Assembly (NCBI RefSeq): GCF_005843885.1
Contig: NZ_CP040443.1
Location: 806,001 to 870,000 of the forward strand
DNA: 64,000 nucleotides
Direction of reading: 5' to 3'
Source of the DNA: Escherichia sp. E4742
GTDB taxonomy: Bacteria > Pseudomonadota > Gammaproteobacteria > Enterobacterales > Enterobacteriaceae
Under the pieces are notes generated by a model. That model searched no databases, was not told the origin of the DNA, and saw only the letters and a list, made by a program, of their open reading frames with translations. The position numbers were made by a program, and so were the translations under genes. Below are positions 16,383 through 24,598 of the stretch, piece by piece; position 1 is the first letter of the stretch, and each line of letters starts with the position of its first letter.

Positions 16383-17189
16383 TTACCCCTGACGTGCCGC
16401 TTTCGCCATCATCTTCTTCAGCGCATGAGAAACCGCAACAAACCCAAAGGTGGCGGTTACCATCGTCGCGGCGCCAAATCCAGATGCACAATCCATCCGC
16501 TTTGGCCCTTCCGCGGTGGCTTTCATTGCACAGACCGTACCGTCTGACTGCGGGTACACCAGTGCTTCGGTAGAGAACACGCAATCCACGCCGAGCTTAC
16601 CTTTACTGTTTTTCACCACGCCGAAATCGCTTTTCAGGCGCTCGCGCAGCTTCGCCGCCAGCGGATCCTGAATCGTTTTCGCCAGATCGGTAACCTGAAT
16701 CTGCGTCGGATCAATCTGCCCACCAGCGCCACCGGTCGTGACTAGCGGGATTTTATTGCGCCGACAATAAGCAATCAGCGCCGCTTTGGGTCGTACACTA
16801 TCAATGGCATCAATTACATACGAATAACCTGCACTCATGTATTGCGCTACGTTATCCGGCGTCACGAAGTCATCTACTACTGTTACACGGCACTCAGGGT
16901 TAATCTGGCGAATGCGCTCCGCCATCACTTCCGCTTTTGCCAGCCCGACGTTATCTCGCAGCGCGTGAATTTGCCGATTGGTATTAGTGACACACACATC
17001 ATCCATATCGATAAGCGTGATTGCGCCAATCCCCGTGCGCGCCAGCGCTTCCGCCGCCCAGGAACCGACACCACCGATACCAACCACACAAATATGCGCA
17101 TCAGCGAACAATTGCAACGCTTTTTCACCATACAGACGCGCAGTGCCACCAAAACGCTGACGCCATGCATCACTAATTACAACAGACAT
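16383..17189 (-). CDS. tcdA: tRNA threonylcarbamoyladenosine dehydratase
   Basis: 268-residue E1/ThiF-like protein (CsdL/YgdL). The ATP-binding loop VVGIGGVGSWAAEALAR begins near residue 35, and the DMDDVCVTNTNRQ stretch is typical of E1-like adenylating enzymes. It cyclises t6A37 in tRNAs to ct6A, using sulfur relay by CsdA and CsdE, its neighbours on the opposite strand. The hydrophobic C-terminal helix (FGFVAVSHALKKMM) matches the membrane-anchoring tail of the family. Confidence 0.95.
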   Translation of the reverse strand: MSVVISDAWRQRFGGTARLYGEKALQLFADAHICVVGIGGVGSWAAEALARTGIGAITLIDMDDVCVTNTNRQIHALRDNVGLAKAEVMAERIRQINPECRVTVVDDFVTPDNVAQYMSAGYSYVIDAIDSVRPKAALIAYCRRNKIPLVTTGGAGGQIDPTQIQVTDLAKTIQDPLAAKLRERLKSDFGVVKNSKGKLGVDCVFSTEALVYPQSDGTVCAMKATAEGPKRMDCASGFGAATMVTATFGFVAVSHALKKMMAKAARQG

Positions 17190-17241
17190 AGCACCTCAGA
17201 ATTAAAAAGGGCGAGGTTATCCCTCACCCTAAACGCATAAA

Positions 17242-17343
17242 TGCCTGATGCGCTACGCTTATCAGGCCTACATTACTCCTGCAATATATTGAATTTGCAT
17301 GATTTGTAGGCCGGATAAGGCGTTCACGCCGCATCCGGCATGA
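17242..17343. repeat. BIME: two REP palindromes upstream of tcdA / downstream of mltA
   Basis: Two REP units are visible: TGCCTGATGCGCTACGCTTATCAGGC (about 17242-17272) and TGTAGGCCGGATAAGG ... GCCGCATCCGGCA (about 17305-17343). They are flanked by direct copies of TTATCCCTCACCCT at about 17219 and 17380. They fill most of the 238-bp gap between mltA and tcdA. Confidence 0.75.
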
Positions 17344-17427
17344 ACAACGCGCACTTAGTCAACAATCAGGAGGTGAGATTATCCCTCACCCTGCCTTATC
17401 CCTAAAAACGGCATAAAGAATAACACA

Positions 17428-18525
17428 TCAACCACTAAAGACGTTACCTGCGCCCGGGGCCGTTTTTAGCACCCAAACACGACCATAGTGATTATACCAA
17501 CCTGCGCGGTGTCCGGCTTCCGGCCCGATTCCTTGATAGATATCGAAGTGTTGGCCTTTGATTGCACCACCGACATCTAACGCCACCATCAGACGCAGTT
17601 CGTACTGACCATTAAATTTGCCGTTATTATCCAGCAGCGGCACTTCTGCCAGCAAGGTTGTACCTGGCGGGATAATGGAACGATCGGAGGCCACCGAAGC
17701 GCGACCAACCAGCGGCACCGCACTTGCCCCTTTCACCGGTGCAAAAGACTGCGGTTTAAAGAAGACGAAAGACGGGTTCTGTTCCAGCAGCTCACGAACT
17801 TCGGCTTCACTGTGTGTTTCACCCCAGTGACGAATCGCCTGCATCGACATATCTTCTTTTTTCACTTCGCCACGATCGATCAACACCTTGCCAATACTGC
17901 GATAGGCATGACCATTCTTTCCGGCATAGCTGAAGAAGTTAAGCGGACTGCCATCACCAAAATCAATATACCCGCTACCCTGCACATCCATAATGAAGTT
18001 ATCCATCAGAGAGTTGCTGTAAGCGAGGATATATTTATCACTCAATGCACCCGCGTAGATCTCCGCGCGAGACGGCAAACGCCCACGTTTTGGCGGCATT
18101 CGATAAATAGGATACTGGAACTCGCCCTGACGAGTATGGCGCGCCTGAATCACCGGCGTGTAATAGCCCGTAAATTGCACGTTACCGTAATTATCTGCAC
18201 CTTCCATCTGCCAGGCATCAATGCCGAACTGGCGCATATTGCGGGTATCACCGCCTGCACGCAGCCACTCCTGCACGGCGTTATAAACGCTACTCTGGTT
18301 GCCATACAGACGCGGCGACGCGTTGCGGATATGGTTAATTTGTTCGGCGAAATCACCGGCGTTAATCGGCGCGCCAACAGCATCTGGTTGGTTCACCAGA
18401 GAGAAAGGCTGGGTAAATTTCCCGTCTTTATATTGCTGTCCGCGATCGGTTGGTTTGGAGGAGCAGGCGGCCAGTATCGTCACAACCGCGCCCATAAGAA
18501 GGTACTTTACCCAACGTCCTTTCAT
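17428..18525 (-). CDS. mltA: Membrane-bound lytic murein transglycosylase A
   Basis: 365-residue outer-membrane lipoprotein. Signal MKGRWVKYLLMGAVVTILAAC with lipobox LAAC, then the MltA double-psi barrel and the 3D domain near the C-terminus (MVALDVGGAIKGQHFDIYQG), which holds the catalytic aspartate (VDLGGAIKG-like motif). It cleaves glycan strands to leave 1,6-anhydromuropeptides. Divergent from the metZWV tRNA cluster. Confidence 0.95.
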   Translation of the reverse strand: MKGRWVKYLLMGAVVTILAACSSKPTDRGQQYKDGKFTQPFSLVNQPDAVGAPINAGDFAEQINHIRNASPRLYGNQSSVYNAVQEWLRAGGDTRNMRQFGIDAWQMEGADNYGNVQFTGYYTPVIQARHTRQGEFQYPIYRMPPKRGRLPSRAEIYAGALSDKYILAYSNSLMDNFIMDVQGSGYIDFGDGSPLNFFSYAGKNGHAYRSIGKVLIDRGEVKKEDMSMQAIRHWGETHSEAEVRELLEQNPSFVFFKPQSFAPVKGASAVPLVGRASVASDRSIIPPGTTLLAEVPLLDNNGKFNGQYELRLMVALDVGGAIKGQHFDIYQGIGPEAGHRAGWYNHYGRVWVLKTAPGAGNVFSG

Positions 18526-18691
18526 TGTTCTCTTCTTCAGGTTAAAAATAAGGCGTTAATGAAGATAACAAACCGTCGCCTTTAATGAAATCCGTAGTGT
18601 TCCCTGATGCAAATTTTGTACAAAAAACAGACTTCAATGCTTTGTTTTTGTTCAAAATCATGCCAAATCCGTGATCCGAGTAAAAAAAAGG

Positions 18692-18719
18692 TTGCATGAA
18701 AACGCGAGCGGAGTATAGT
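18692..18719 (+). promoter_or_regulatory. metZWV promoter
   Basis: TTGCAT (18692-18697) and TATAGT (18714-18719) are 16 bp apart, followed by a GC-rich discriminator (GCGCATCC) typical of stringently controlled stable-RNA promoters. The start would be about 18726, a few bases before metZ. Confidence 0.7.
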
Positions 18720-18732
18720 GCGCATCCACGGA

Positions 18733-18809
<77 letters not shown>

Positions 18810-18842
18810 ATTAAAATTTGATGAAGTAAAGCAGTACGGTGA

Positions 18843-18919
<77 letters not shown>

Positions 18920-18953
18920 ATCAAAATTTGATGAAGTAATAGCAGTACGGTGA

Positions 18954-19030
<77 letters not shown>

Positions 19031-19047
19031 ATACTTAGAATACTGAT

Positions 19048-19082
19048 AAACCGCAATGTGTTTCACAGATTGCGGTTTTTTT
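19048..19082 (+). terminator. metZWV terminator
   Basis: AAACCGCAAT / ATTGCGGTTT form a 10-bp stem (loop 19058-19068) followed by a run of T. On the opposite strand the stem could also stop the island operon, but no long U-tract follows it there. Confidence 0.85.
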
Positions 19083-19108
19083 GTACCTGAAATCTTCCTT
19101 GTCTGAAC

Positions 19109-20056
19109 TCACAGCACGTTTTTTATCTCCCTCCCCGCAAAGAAATCAATTATCGACCTGGCAACGTGTATCCCGGTTTGCTGGTATGACTCAACGGTGG
19201 CGGCTGCAATATGCGGCGTTGTAATGATATTTTTGGTATGCAGCAATGGGCTAAATTGCGCCAGCGGTTCAGAGCTAAATACATCCAGCGCCGCAAAAAC
19301 ATTCCGTTCTTCAATAATCTGAAGTAAAGCCTTCTCATCCAGCAGTTTTCCCCTGGCGGCATTGATGATCAACGAGCCGTTACGCATCATCGACAAATAT
19401 TTGTGGCTAATGAAGTTCTCCAGATCAGGAGAAAACGGCAGAAGAACAATGATGACATGCGACTGCATAAAGATATCTTCAATTGATACGAACTGAACTC
19501 CAGCTTTGTCAGCAACCTGATAATCGGGTTGTTTGTCAAAAGCTAAAAGCTCAACATCAAAACCGGACAACCTTTTCGCCAGTGTTTTACCAATATTACC
19601 GTAGCCAACCAGGCCAATCCGTTTCCCTTGTAACTCGCAGCCATGCGACTCGCCCCAATAACCATTTTGCATCGCATGATAGCTGCCAGGGATATTTCTC
19701 ATGCTCGCGAAGATAAGACCAATAATAAATTCCGCAACCGCATTTGAATTAATCCCAGCCGCATTATTAACTACAATATTGGATTGTTGTACCGCGCGAA
19801 GATCAATATTATCTATCCCCGTCCCGAATCTCGATATTATTCTCACACCAGGCAGTAGTGATAGCGTGTCCGCCTGATAGCAATCTTTTCCGGCAATGAC
19901 TGCGCAAATAGATTCTCGTAATACTGTGGATTCTGATTTAACCAGATGCTCCACATTATTCTTAATAATAAGGTTAAAATGATTTTCTCTTAGCAGCTTG
20001 CTGGCAGAAACACAACGCGCTGAAAAGCTGGGAACGGTGACCAGAACGTTTTTCAT
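19109..20056 (-). CDS. D-isomer-specific 2-hydroxyacid dehydrogenase (SerA-like)
   Basis: About 315 residues. The NAD-binding loop is GLVGYGNIGKTLAKRL near residue 145; the catalytic set of the family is present as Arg in NAARGKLLDEKAL, Glu in FSSEPL and His in TTPHIAAAT. The family includes phosphoglycerate and 4-phosphoerythronate dehydrogenases; the substrate here is unknown. The ATG at 20056 was preferred; a GTG three codons upstream is also possible. Last gene of the five-gene PTS island and 71 bp after the SIS gene. The AT-rich composition differs from the surrounding core genes. Confidence 0.85.
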   Translation of the reverse strand: MKNVLVTVPSFSARCVSASKLLRENHFNLIIKNNVEHLVKSESTVLRESICAVIAGKDCYQADTLSLLPGVRIISRFGTGIDNIDLRAVQQSNIVVNNAAGINSNAVAEFIIGLIFASMRNIPGSYHAMQNGYWGESHGCELQGKRIGLVGYGNIGKTLAKRLSGFDVELLAFDKQPDYQVADKAGVQFVSIEDIFMQSHVIIVLLPFSPDLENFISHKYLSMMRNGSLIINAARGKLLDEKALLQIIEERNVFAALDVFSSEPLAQFSPLLHTKNIITTPHIAAATVESYQQTGIHVARSIIDFFAGREIKNVL

Positions 20057-20127
20057 AGCTGACACTCACTTCAATGAACGCCACCCCAAAAGATGGCGTG
20101 ACCGGTTACTGTATTTATATTTTAAAA

Positions 20128-20724
20128 TTATGAATTTGCTTTAATGCCGAGTGCACCTCCTGGATGATATAAGCCGAAATCAGCACGAGTAAATTTTTTC
20201 AATTCGGAGAGTGCAAGCGCCACCGCATCACCAACAACCAGAACGACTGTCGATGAGCATGACGGCGCTAAACCTAAATTATCAGCCTCACTTTTGACGG
20301 GAATTTCAACGGATAAATCACAACTTATCGCAAGCGATGAGCGATGACTGCGGGTAAAAGAGATCAAATAATTACCCATTTTTTTCAGACTAGGTAGTGT
20401 TGCCAGGATTTCTGTCGTCTCACCACTGTTTGAAATAAGAATAACAACATCATCTTTCGCCACCATCCCAAGATCGCCGTGTACCGCTTCCGTACCGTGA
20501 ACAAAAAACGAAGGAGTTCCGGTGCTGGCAAAAGTTGCTGCGAGCTTTCTGGCAATAATACCGGACTTACCAACACCAATAAAAACAACTTTACCCTGAC
20601 AAGATTGTAATATCTTAATTAAAGCAGCAACTTCCGAAAGGGGAGAATCAATAACCGCTTCAACAGCCTTATGTTCGTTACGCATAAAATGTTTAATAAG
20701 ATGTACAAGTTCCGTGTTGTTCAT
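20128..20724 (-). CDS. SIS-domain sugar-phosphate isomerase-like protein (no CBS domains)
   Basis: 198-residue single SIS domain resembling the N-terminal part of KdsD/GutQ arabinose-5-phosphate isomerases: GVGKSGIIARKLAATFASTG, HGDLGMV and LISNSGETTEIL are the phosphosugar-binding motifs. The two CBS domains that complete KdsD/GutQ (about 320 residues) are absent, so this is a short version. It probably isomerises or binds a phosphosugar made by the PTS of the same operon. One base separates it from the MalY-like gene. Confidence 0.85.
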   Translation of the reverse strand: MNNTELVHLIKHFMRNEHKAVEAVIDSPLSEVAALIKILQSCQGKVVFIGVGKSGIIARKLAATFASTGTPSFFVHGTEAVHGDLGMVAKDDVVILISNSGETTEILATLPSLKKMGNYLISFTRSHRSSLAISCDLSVEIPVKSEADNLGLAPSCSSTVVLVVGDAVALALSELKKFTRADFGLYHPGGALGIKANS

Positions 20725-20725
20725 T

Positions 20726-21901
20726 TTATTTTTCCTGATTAATATTTTTAATTACACTCGCAAGACGCGTAAGCCCCATATATAATTTTTCTCGACCGCA
20801 GGCCAGGTTCAGACGAAGGTAGCCCTCCCCCTCCGTTCCATAGACATGCCCCGCCATAATGCCCACTTTGCCTTCATTAATTAATCGACTGTAGAATTCA
20901 TCAAAGGGATAGCCAATAGCAGAGCAATCTATCCACGAAAAATAGCAGCCATCAGCCGGCCTTACGATCAATTCTGGAGTATTTTCATTCAGATACTGCC
21001 GGGTGAATTGAATGTTAGAGACAATATGTGCCTTCAATAAATTTAACCATCCCTCACATTCATTATAGGCAACAATGGTTGCAATTATATTCAGTACTGA
21101 TGGAGAGTTTACGAAATCGCGATACCTCGATATCGTTCTGAACTTATGATTAAAATTATCGTCAGTTGAAATCAGATACGATCCTGTTAGCGCAGGAACA
21201 TTAAATGTTTTCGATATCGAATTAAACACCACTACTTTTTCTTTTTTTATTTTAAGCGCTGATGTGAAACTACGATTAAAAACAAAATCACTATGAATTT
21301 CATCTGCACATAACCAGACATTATGTCTTACACAGCTTGCAGCGATTTTATGCAGATCTTCTTCCGACCAGACGGTTCCTGTCGGGTTATGAGGATTACA
21401 TAATAACACCATCTTCGCGCTTTTAATTTTAAGCTCAAAATCTTGCCAGTTGATAGCGTAGCCCTCCTCATTTTTTATAATCAAAGAGGTTGTCAAAATA
21501 TTTCGCTCGCTATGTTTAATCACATCAAAAAATGCATTATAGACAGGTGTAAAAACGAGAATATTATCGCCATGCGATGTCAATAACTCTATTGCTTTAG
21601 CAATGGAGTACATCACACTGGGGCTATAGGTTATCCATTCAGGTTTAATGCCTGTTTGATATTGTTGATGATACCAGTTTACTATCGCATTCAGATATTC
21701 ACCATGTTGCCAACGACTGTACCCTAAAACCGGGTGTTCCAGGCGTTTTTTTAATGCTCTGATGATAGCTTCCGGTATCGGAAGATCCATATCTGAAATA
21801 GAGAAGGGTAATACATCTTTTACACCAAATCTGTCTTCGCAAAAGTCCCATTGGGTGCAATACGTTCCTTTACGGGAAATAGGGGTATTAAAAATATCCA
21901 T
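20726..21901 (-). CDS. MalY-like PLP-dependent aminotransferase / C-S (beta-) lyase
   Basis: 391-residue fold-type I PLP enzyme of the MalY/PatB group. The early DMDLPIPEAIIRAL, the LCNPHNPTGTVW stretch and the Schiff-base lysine in NSISKTFNVPAL are seen; Arg in LRLNLACGR would bind the substrate carboxylate. MalY itself is a cystathionine beta-lyase that also inhibits MalT, and in K-12 it is encoded next to the glucose-type PTS gene malX. Here it again follows an EIICB gene (one-base overlap). Either a lyase or an aminotransferase is possible; it implies the substrate carries nitrogen or a C-S bond, unless the role is regulatory. Confidence 0.85.
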   Translation of the reverse strand: MDIFNTPISRKGTYCTQWDFCEDRFGVKDVLPFSISDMDLPIPEAIIRALKKRLEHPVLGYSRWQHGEYLNAIVNWYHQQYQTGIKPEWITYSPSVMYSIAKAIELLTSHGDNILVFTPVYNAFFDVIKHSERNILTTSLIIKNEEGYAINWQDFELKIKSAKMVLLCNPHNPTGTVWSEEDLHKIAASCVRHNVWLCADEIHSDFVFNRSFTSALKIKKEKVVVFNSISKTFNVPALTGSYLISTDDNFNHKFRTISRYRDFVNSPSVLNIIATIVAYNECEGWLNLLKAHIVSNIQFTRQYLNENTPELIVRPADGCYFSWIDCSAIGYPFDEFYSRLINEGKVGIMAGHVYGTEGEGYLRLNLACGREKLYMGLTRLASVIKNINQEK

Positions 21902-23481
21902 CAGCGCATCCCCATGTAGCTATCCATGTCCCTACGCAGGGCGATGACTTTAGTGCCGATAATGACTTGTAGGGTATTTTGATCAAGTTTAACAACCGCA
22001 ATTCCGCCAGCTCTTTTTATTGCAACCTCGTCAATCAATCCCATATCTGCGATTGTTAAACGTAAACGAGTTACGCAATTATCCAGTGACTTAATATTCT
22101 CTTTACCACCAAGTGCCTTAACCATCTGCTCTGCTGCTTGCAACTCTGATTTATCAAGAGTTGGGGTATCCGCTATAGCCGTATCTTCGTGAGCGTTCAG
22201 CGTGACAGGACTGGACTCTTCACGTCCTACGGTCATCAGGTTAAATTTGAGAATGGTCCAACGGAACACAAAGTAATAAATGAAGAAATAGGCCACTTCG
22301 ACACACACCGCGATCGGCCAACCTGTTCTTGTGCCACGCAATACGCCAAAGCTAATAAATTGAATCAGATCGCCAGTAAATCCCATCTTCACGCCCATAT
22401 ATGGCAAGACCATATTGGCGAATCCATTCATAAAGGCATGGAAGACAAACAGCAGCGGACTGACAAATAAGAACAGAAATTCAATCGGTTCGCTGACGCC
22501 ACCAATAATAACCGTAAGCACACCGGAAATAAGCAATGCTTTGATAGCCTTTCTGTTTTGAGCATGAGCAGTGCGATACATCGCCAGTGCAGCACCAGCC
22601 AGACCATACTGAATCATCAGTTTGCCCTGCTCCATTTTCCCCGCCAAATCCAGCGGAATGACCGCATTCTCTTTGACGTACGCCATAAACATGTTCAGGG
22701 TGCCGTAATACTCTTCGCCGCCAATCACAGCCGAACCGCCGATTGGCGTAAAGCGGAAAACTGACGTCACCAGATGGTTTAAGCCAAAAGGAATCGTCAC
22801 ACGTTCGGCAACTGCATAGAAGAAATAACCAACAGGACCGGAAGTTGATATCCAGTGACCAATGAGCATGAAGAGATTGAAAAACGGCGGCCAGATAAAA
22901 GGAATGATCAGACCAAATCCACTCATCACAATCAGTGTAATGATAGGCACCAGACGTGGGCCGCTATAAAAACCTAATGATTCTGGAATGCGTAAATTAA
23001 CGATCTTTTTATACATGCTGGCGACTAATAACCCAGCAACAATTCCCCCCAACACGCTGGTATTGTAGGACTGGATCCCCAGAATGATGGTTTGCCCATG
23101 TGTCGACATTTGGTCAGCAGCGACCAATAAGTCGTGCTGTTTAAGATAAAAGTTCGTTCCCAGATGCATCGCCATAAAACCAATTAAGCCAGAAAAAGCG
23201 CCATAGGCTTTATCCTCTTTCTCTTTTAATAATCCTAAGGGAATTGCTATCGCAAACAATACAGGTAAATTAACAAAGGCAAATAAACCAAGGCTAACAA
23301 TGAAATCAAGTATGGTTTTAATTATTGGAATAGCCAGAAATGGAATTAACTTTGCCATATCATCACTGGCTAAACCACTTCCTAGCCCTAGCATCATGCC
23401 ACATACACTTAGCAGAGCAATGGGATACATAAATGCCTTCCCCAGGCTCTGAAAAAAACTCCAGGCTTTCTTTTGTTTCAT
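21901..23481 (-). CDS. PTS permease EIICB, glucose/maltose family (MalX-like)
   Basis: 526 residues. The EIIC membrane domain occupies about 1-400 (PIALLSVCGMMLGLG, PFGLNHLVTSVFRFTPIGG, IIGGVSEPIEFLFLFVSPLLF with the conserved GG-SEPIEF-type loop). A linker and an EIIB domain follow, with the phosphorylated cysteine in SLDNCVTRLRLTIAD. There is no EIIA domain, so it should depend on EIIA-Glc (Crr) from elsewhere. It imports and phosphorylates an unknown sugar. The gene follows the antiterminator by 31 bp. Confidence 0.92.
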   Translation of the reverse strand: MKQKKAWSFFQSLGKAFMYPIALLSVCGMMLGLGSGLASDDMAKLIPFLAIPIIKTILDFIVSLGLFAFVNLPVLFAIAIPLGLLKEKEDKAYGAFSGLIGFMAMHLGTNFYLKQHDLLVAADQMSTHGQTIILGIQSYNTSVLGGIVAGLLVASMYKKIVNLRIPESLGFYSGPRLVPIITLIVMSGFGLIIPFIWPPFFNLFMLIGHWISTSGPVGYFFYAVAERVTIPFGLNHLVTSVFRFTPIGGSAVIGGEEYYGTLNMFMAYVKENAVIPLDLAGKMEQGKLMIQYGLAGAALAMYRTAHAQNRKAIKALLISGVLTVIIGGVSEPIEFLFLFVSPLLFVFHAFMNGFANMVLPYMGVKMGFTGDLIQFISFGVLRGTRTGWPIAVCVEVAYFFIYYFVFRWTILKFNLMTVGREESSPVTLNAHEDTAIADTPTLDKSELQAAEQMVKALGGKENIKSLDNCVTRLRLTIADMGLIDEVAIKRAGGIAVVKLDQNTLQVIIGTKVIALRRDMDSYMGMR

Positions 23482-23512
23482 GTGGGTTATCTCATATAAA
23501 TGTTATATATAA

Positions 23513-24337
23513 TTAGTCCATTAATACTTTGGTGCGAATAGAGAGATATAGTTTTTCTTCCAAAATCAATTCATATTTAAAAGTGGCGTACAGATACCTT
23601 TCAATTTCATGAATAGCGTGTTGTAACTGAATATCTTTCTCAAGAAACTGCTCATAGATATCACCAATATCTTTCTGTTTTATTTTTTCATTGCATAATA
23701 CTCGATTGGAAAAATACTTAAGGTGCATCATAAATCTTGAATAGTTAAATGAACTCCTATCCACCCTTCTGTTATAAACGCCCTCAATAATCTCCGTAAT
23801 TTTTTGAGACAACTCAATAATTCGTACAGATTCATAATCATTTGAGTTTTCATAGTTATTTAAAATATGTAATGCAATAAAACCAATCTCGTCATCAGGA
23901 AGTTGAAAGCTAAATTGCTCATTGATGATGGTTAATGCATCCCGACTTATTGCATATTCTGCTTTATACAACGCTTTGATTTCCTCAAGGAAAACATTAT
24001 TAATTTGTATTCCGGAGGCGACTCGGGATATTGCATTCGAAATGTGATCGGCAAGAATCAGTAGTAGCGATGGATTTAGCTTTTTTTCAAGATTGATCTC
24101 CGCATATTGCACTATCTTTTCAGCCACAAATACATACTCAATATCCACATGCTCAATCAGCTTGTAGAGTTTATTTTTTTGCTCATTCCTGACATAAAAA
24201 ATTCGGTTAGCCGGATGCTCAGGTACAGGCATGCCATATTTTTTGTTGTAACCGACGCCAGGCCCAGAAATGATAACCTCCTGTCCATTCATCGATGCCT
24301 GCACACAATTATTGTTCATGACTTTTTCGATGATCAT
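23513..24337 (-). CDS. BglG/LicT-family transcriptional antiterminator
   Basis: 274 residues: RNA-binding CAT domain (MIIEKVMNNNCVQASMNGQE, 1-55), PRD1 (about 65-170; conserved His in LADHIS and in DEIGFIALHIL) and PRD2 (about 175-274; His in RFMMHLKYF). The second PRD2 histidine, normally in a LTIHI-type motif, is replaced by Arg (LYLSIRTK). The start at 24337 is set by the CAT domain and a GGAG ribosome site; the frame stays open upstream to 24496, through the leader. It should bind the RAT just upstream of its own gene and let transcription pass the leader terminator when the PTS is transporting. Confidence 0.92.
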   Translation of the reverse strand: MIIEKVMNNNCVQASMNGQEVIISGPGVGYNKKYGMPVPEHPANRIFYVRNEQKNKLYKLIEHVDIEYVFVAEKIVQYAEINLEKKLNPSLLLILADHISNAISRVASGIQINNVFLEEIKALYKAEYAISRDALTIINEQFSFQLPDDEIGFIALHILNNYENSNDYESVRIIELSQKITEIIEGVYNRRVDRSSFNYSRFMMHLKYFSNRVLCNEKIKQKDIGDIYEQFLEKDIQLQHAIHEIERYLYATFKYELILEEKLYLSIRTKVLMD

Positions 24338-24348
24338 TTCATGGCTCC

Positions 24349-24404
24349 AAAAAAAAAGGCAAGGCACGTCAGAAGTAATGATTACTTCAAACATTGCCTT
24401 GCCT
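24349..24404 (-). terminator. Leader terminator upstream of antiterminator gene
   Basis: On the minus strand AGGCAAGGCA (24404-24395) pairs perfectly with TGCCTTGCCT (24366-24357), with a smaller palindrome GAAGTAAT/ATTACTTC inside the loop, followed by a run of nine T. A textbook factor-independent terminator lying between the promoter and the first codon, which an antiterminator must overcome. Confidence 0.85.
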
Positions 24405-24423
24405 GATTTAACAGTTACAAGAT
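24396..24423 (-). promoter_or_regulatory. Ribonucleic antiterminator (RAT) for BglG-type regulator
   Basis: The minus-strand RNA reads CTTGTAACTGTTAAATCAGG followed by CAAGGC, which fits the BglG/LicT target pattern (a TTGT-ACTG half, short loop, CAGGCAA half). It overlaps the 5' arm of the terminator stem, so RAT and terminator are mutually exclusive. Confidence 0.75.
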
Positions 24424-24598
24424 GATTAACTAATGCGTATACCTTACACGGGATTGTGTTTAATAAAAGAGACGCCAGGCTTATTTTTCTGGCCAATTTT
24501 CAAATATTCGACAACAATCACAAAATCATTGTTTAATATTCATGTCAATAATATTTATTCAATGAAATATAAATACATTGAATAAATAAATTAAAACA
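24424..24598 (-). promoter_or_regulatory. AT-rich promoter region of the PTS island
   Basis: Noncoding stretch between the RAT and the amiC stop. On the minus strand it shows a CRP-like half site TGTGA-TTGTTG-TCGAA (24522-24507) and a possible -10 TATTAA (24466-24461), which would place CRP near -61. The -35 is poor. A TTGACA occurs at 24548-24543 but has no good -10. Confidence 0.35.

Noticed and set aside
24338..24496. 53-codon N-terminal extension of the antiterminator
   Set aside because: It would translate the RAT and terminator; the CAT domain starts at the ATG at 24337, which has its own ribosome site.
24543..24548. TTGACA (minus strand) as -35 for the PTS island
   Set aside because: The hexamer is perfect but no -10-like sequence follows at 16-18 bp; it may be chance in AT-rich DNA.
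19083..24598. Phage or integrative element at metV
   Set aside because: No integrase, transposase or duplicated tRNA end was found; only metabolic and regulatory genes are present.
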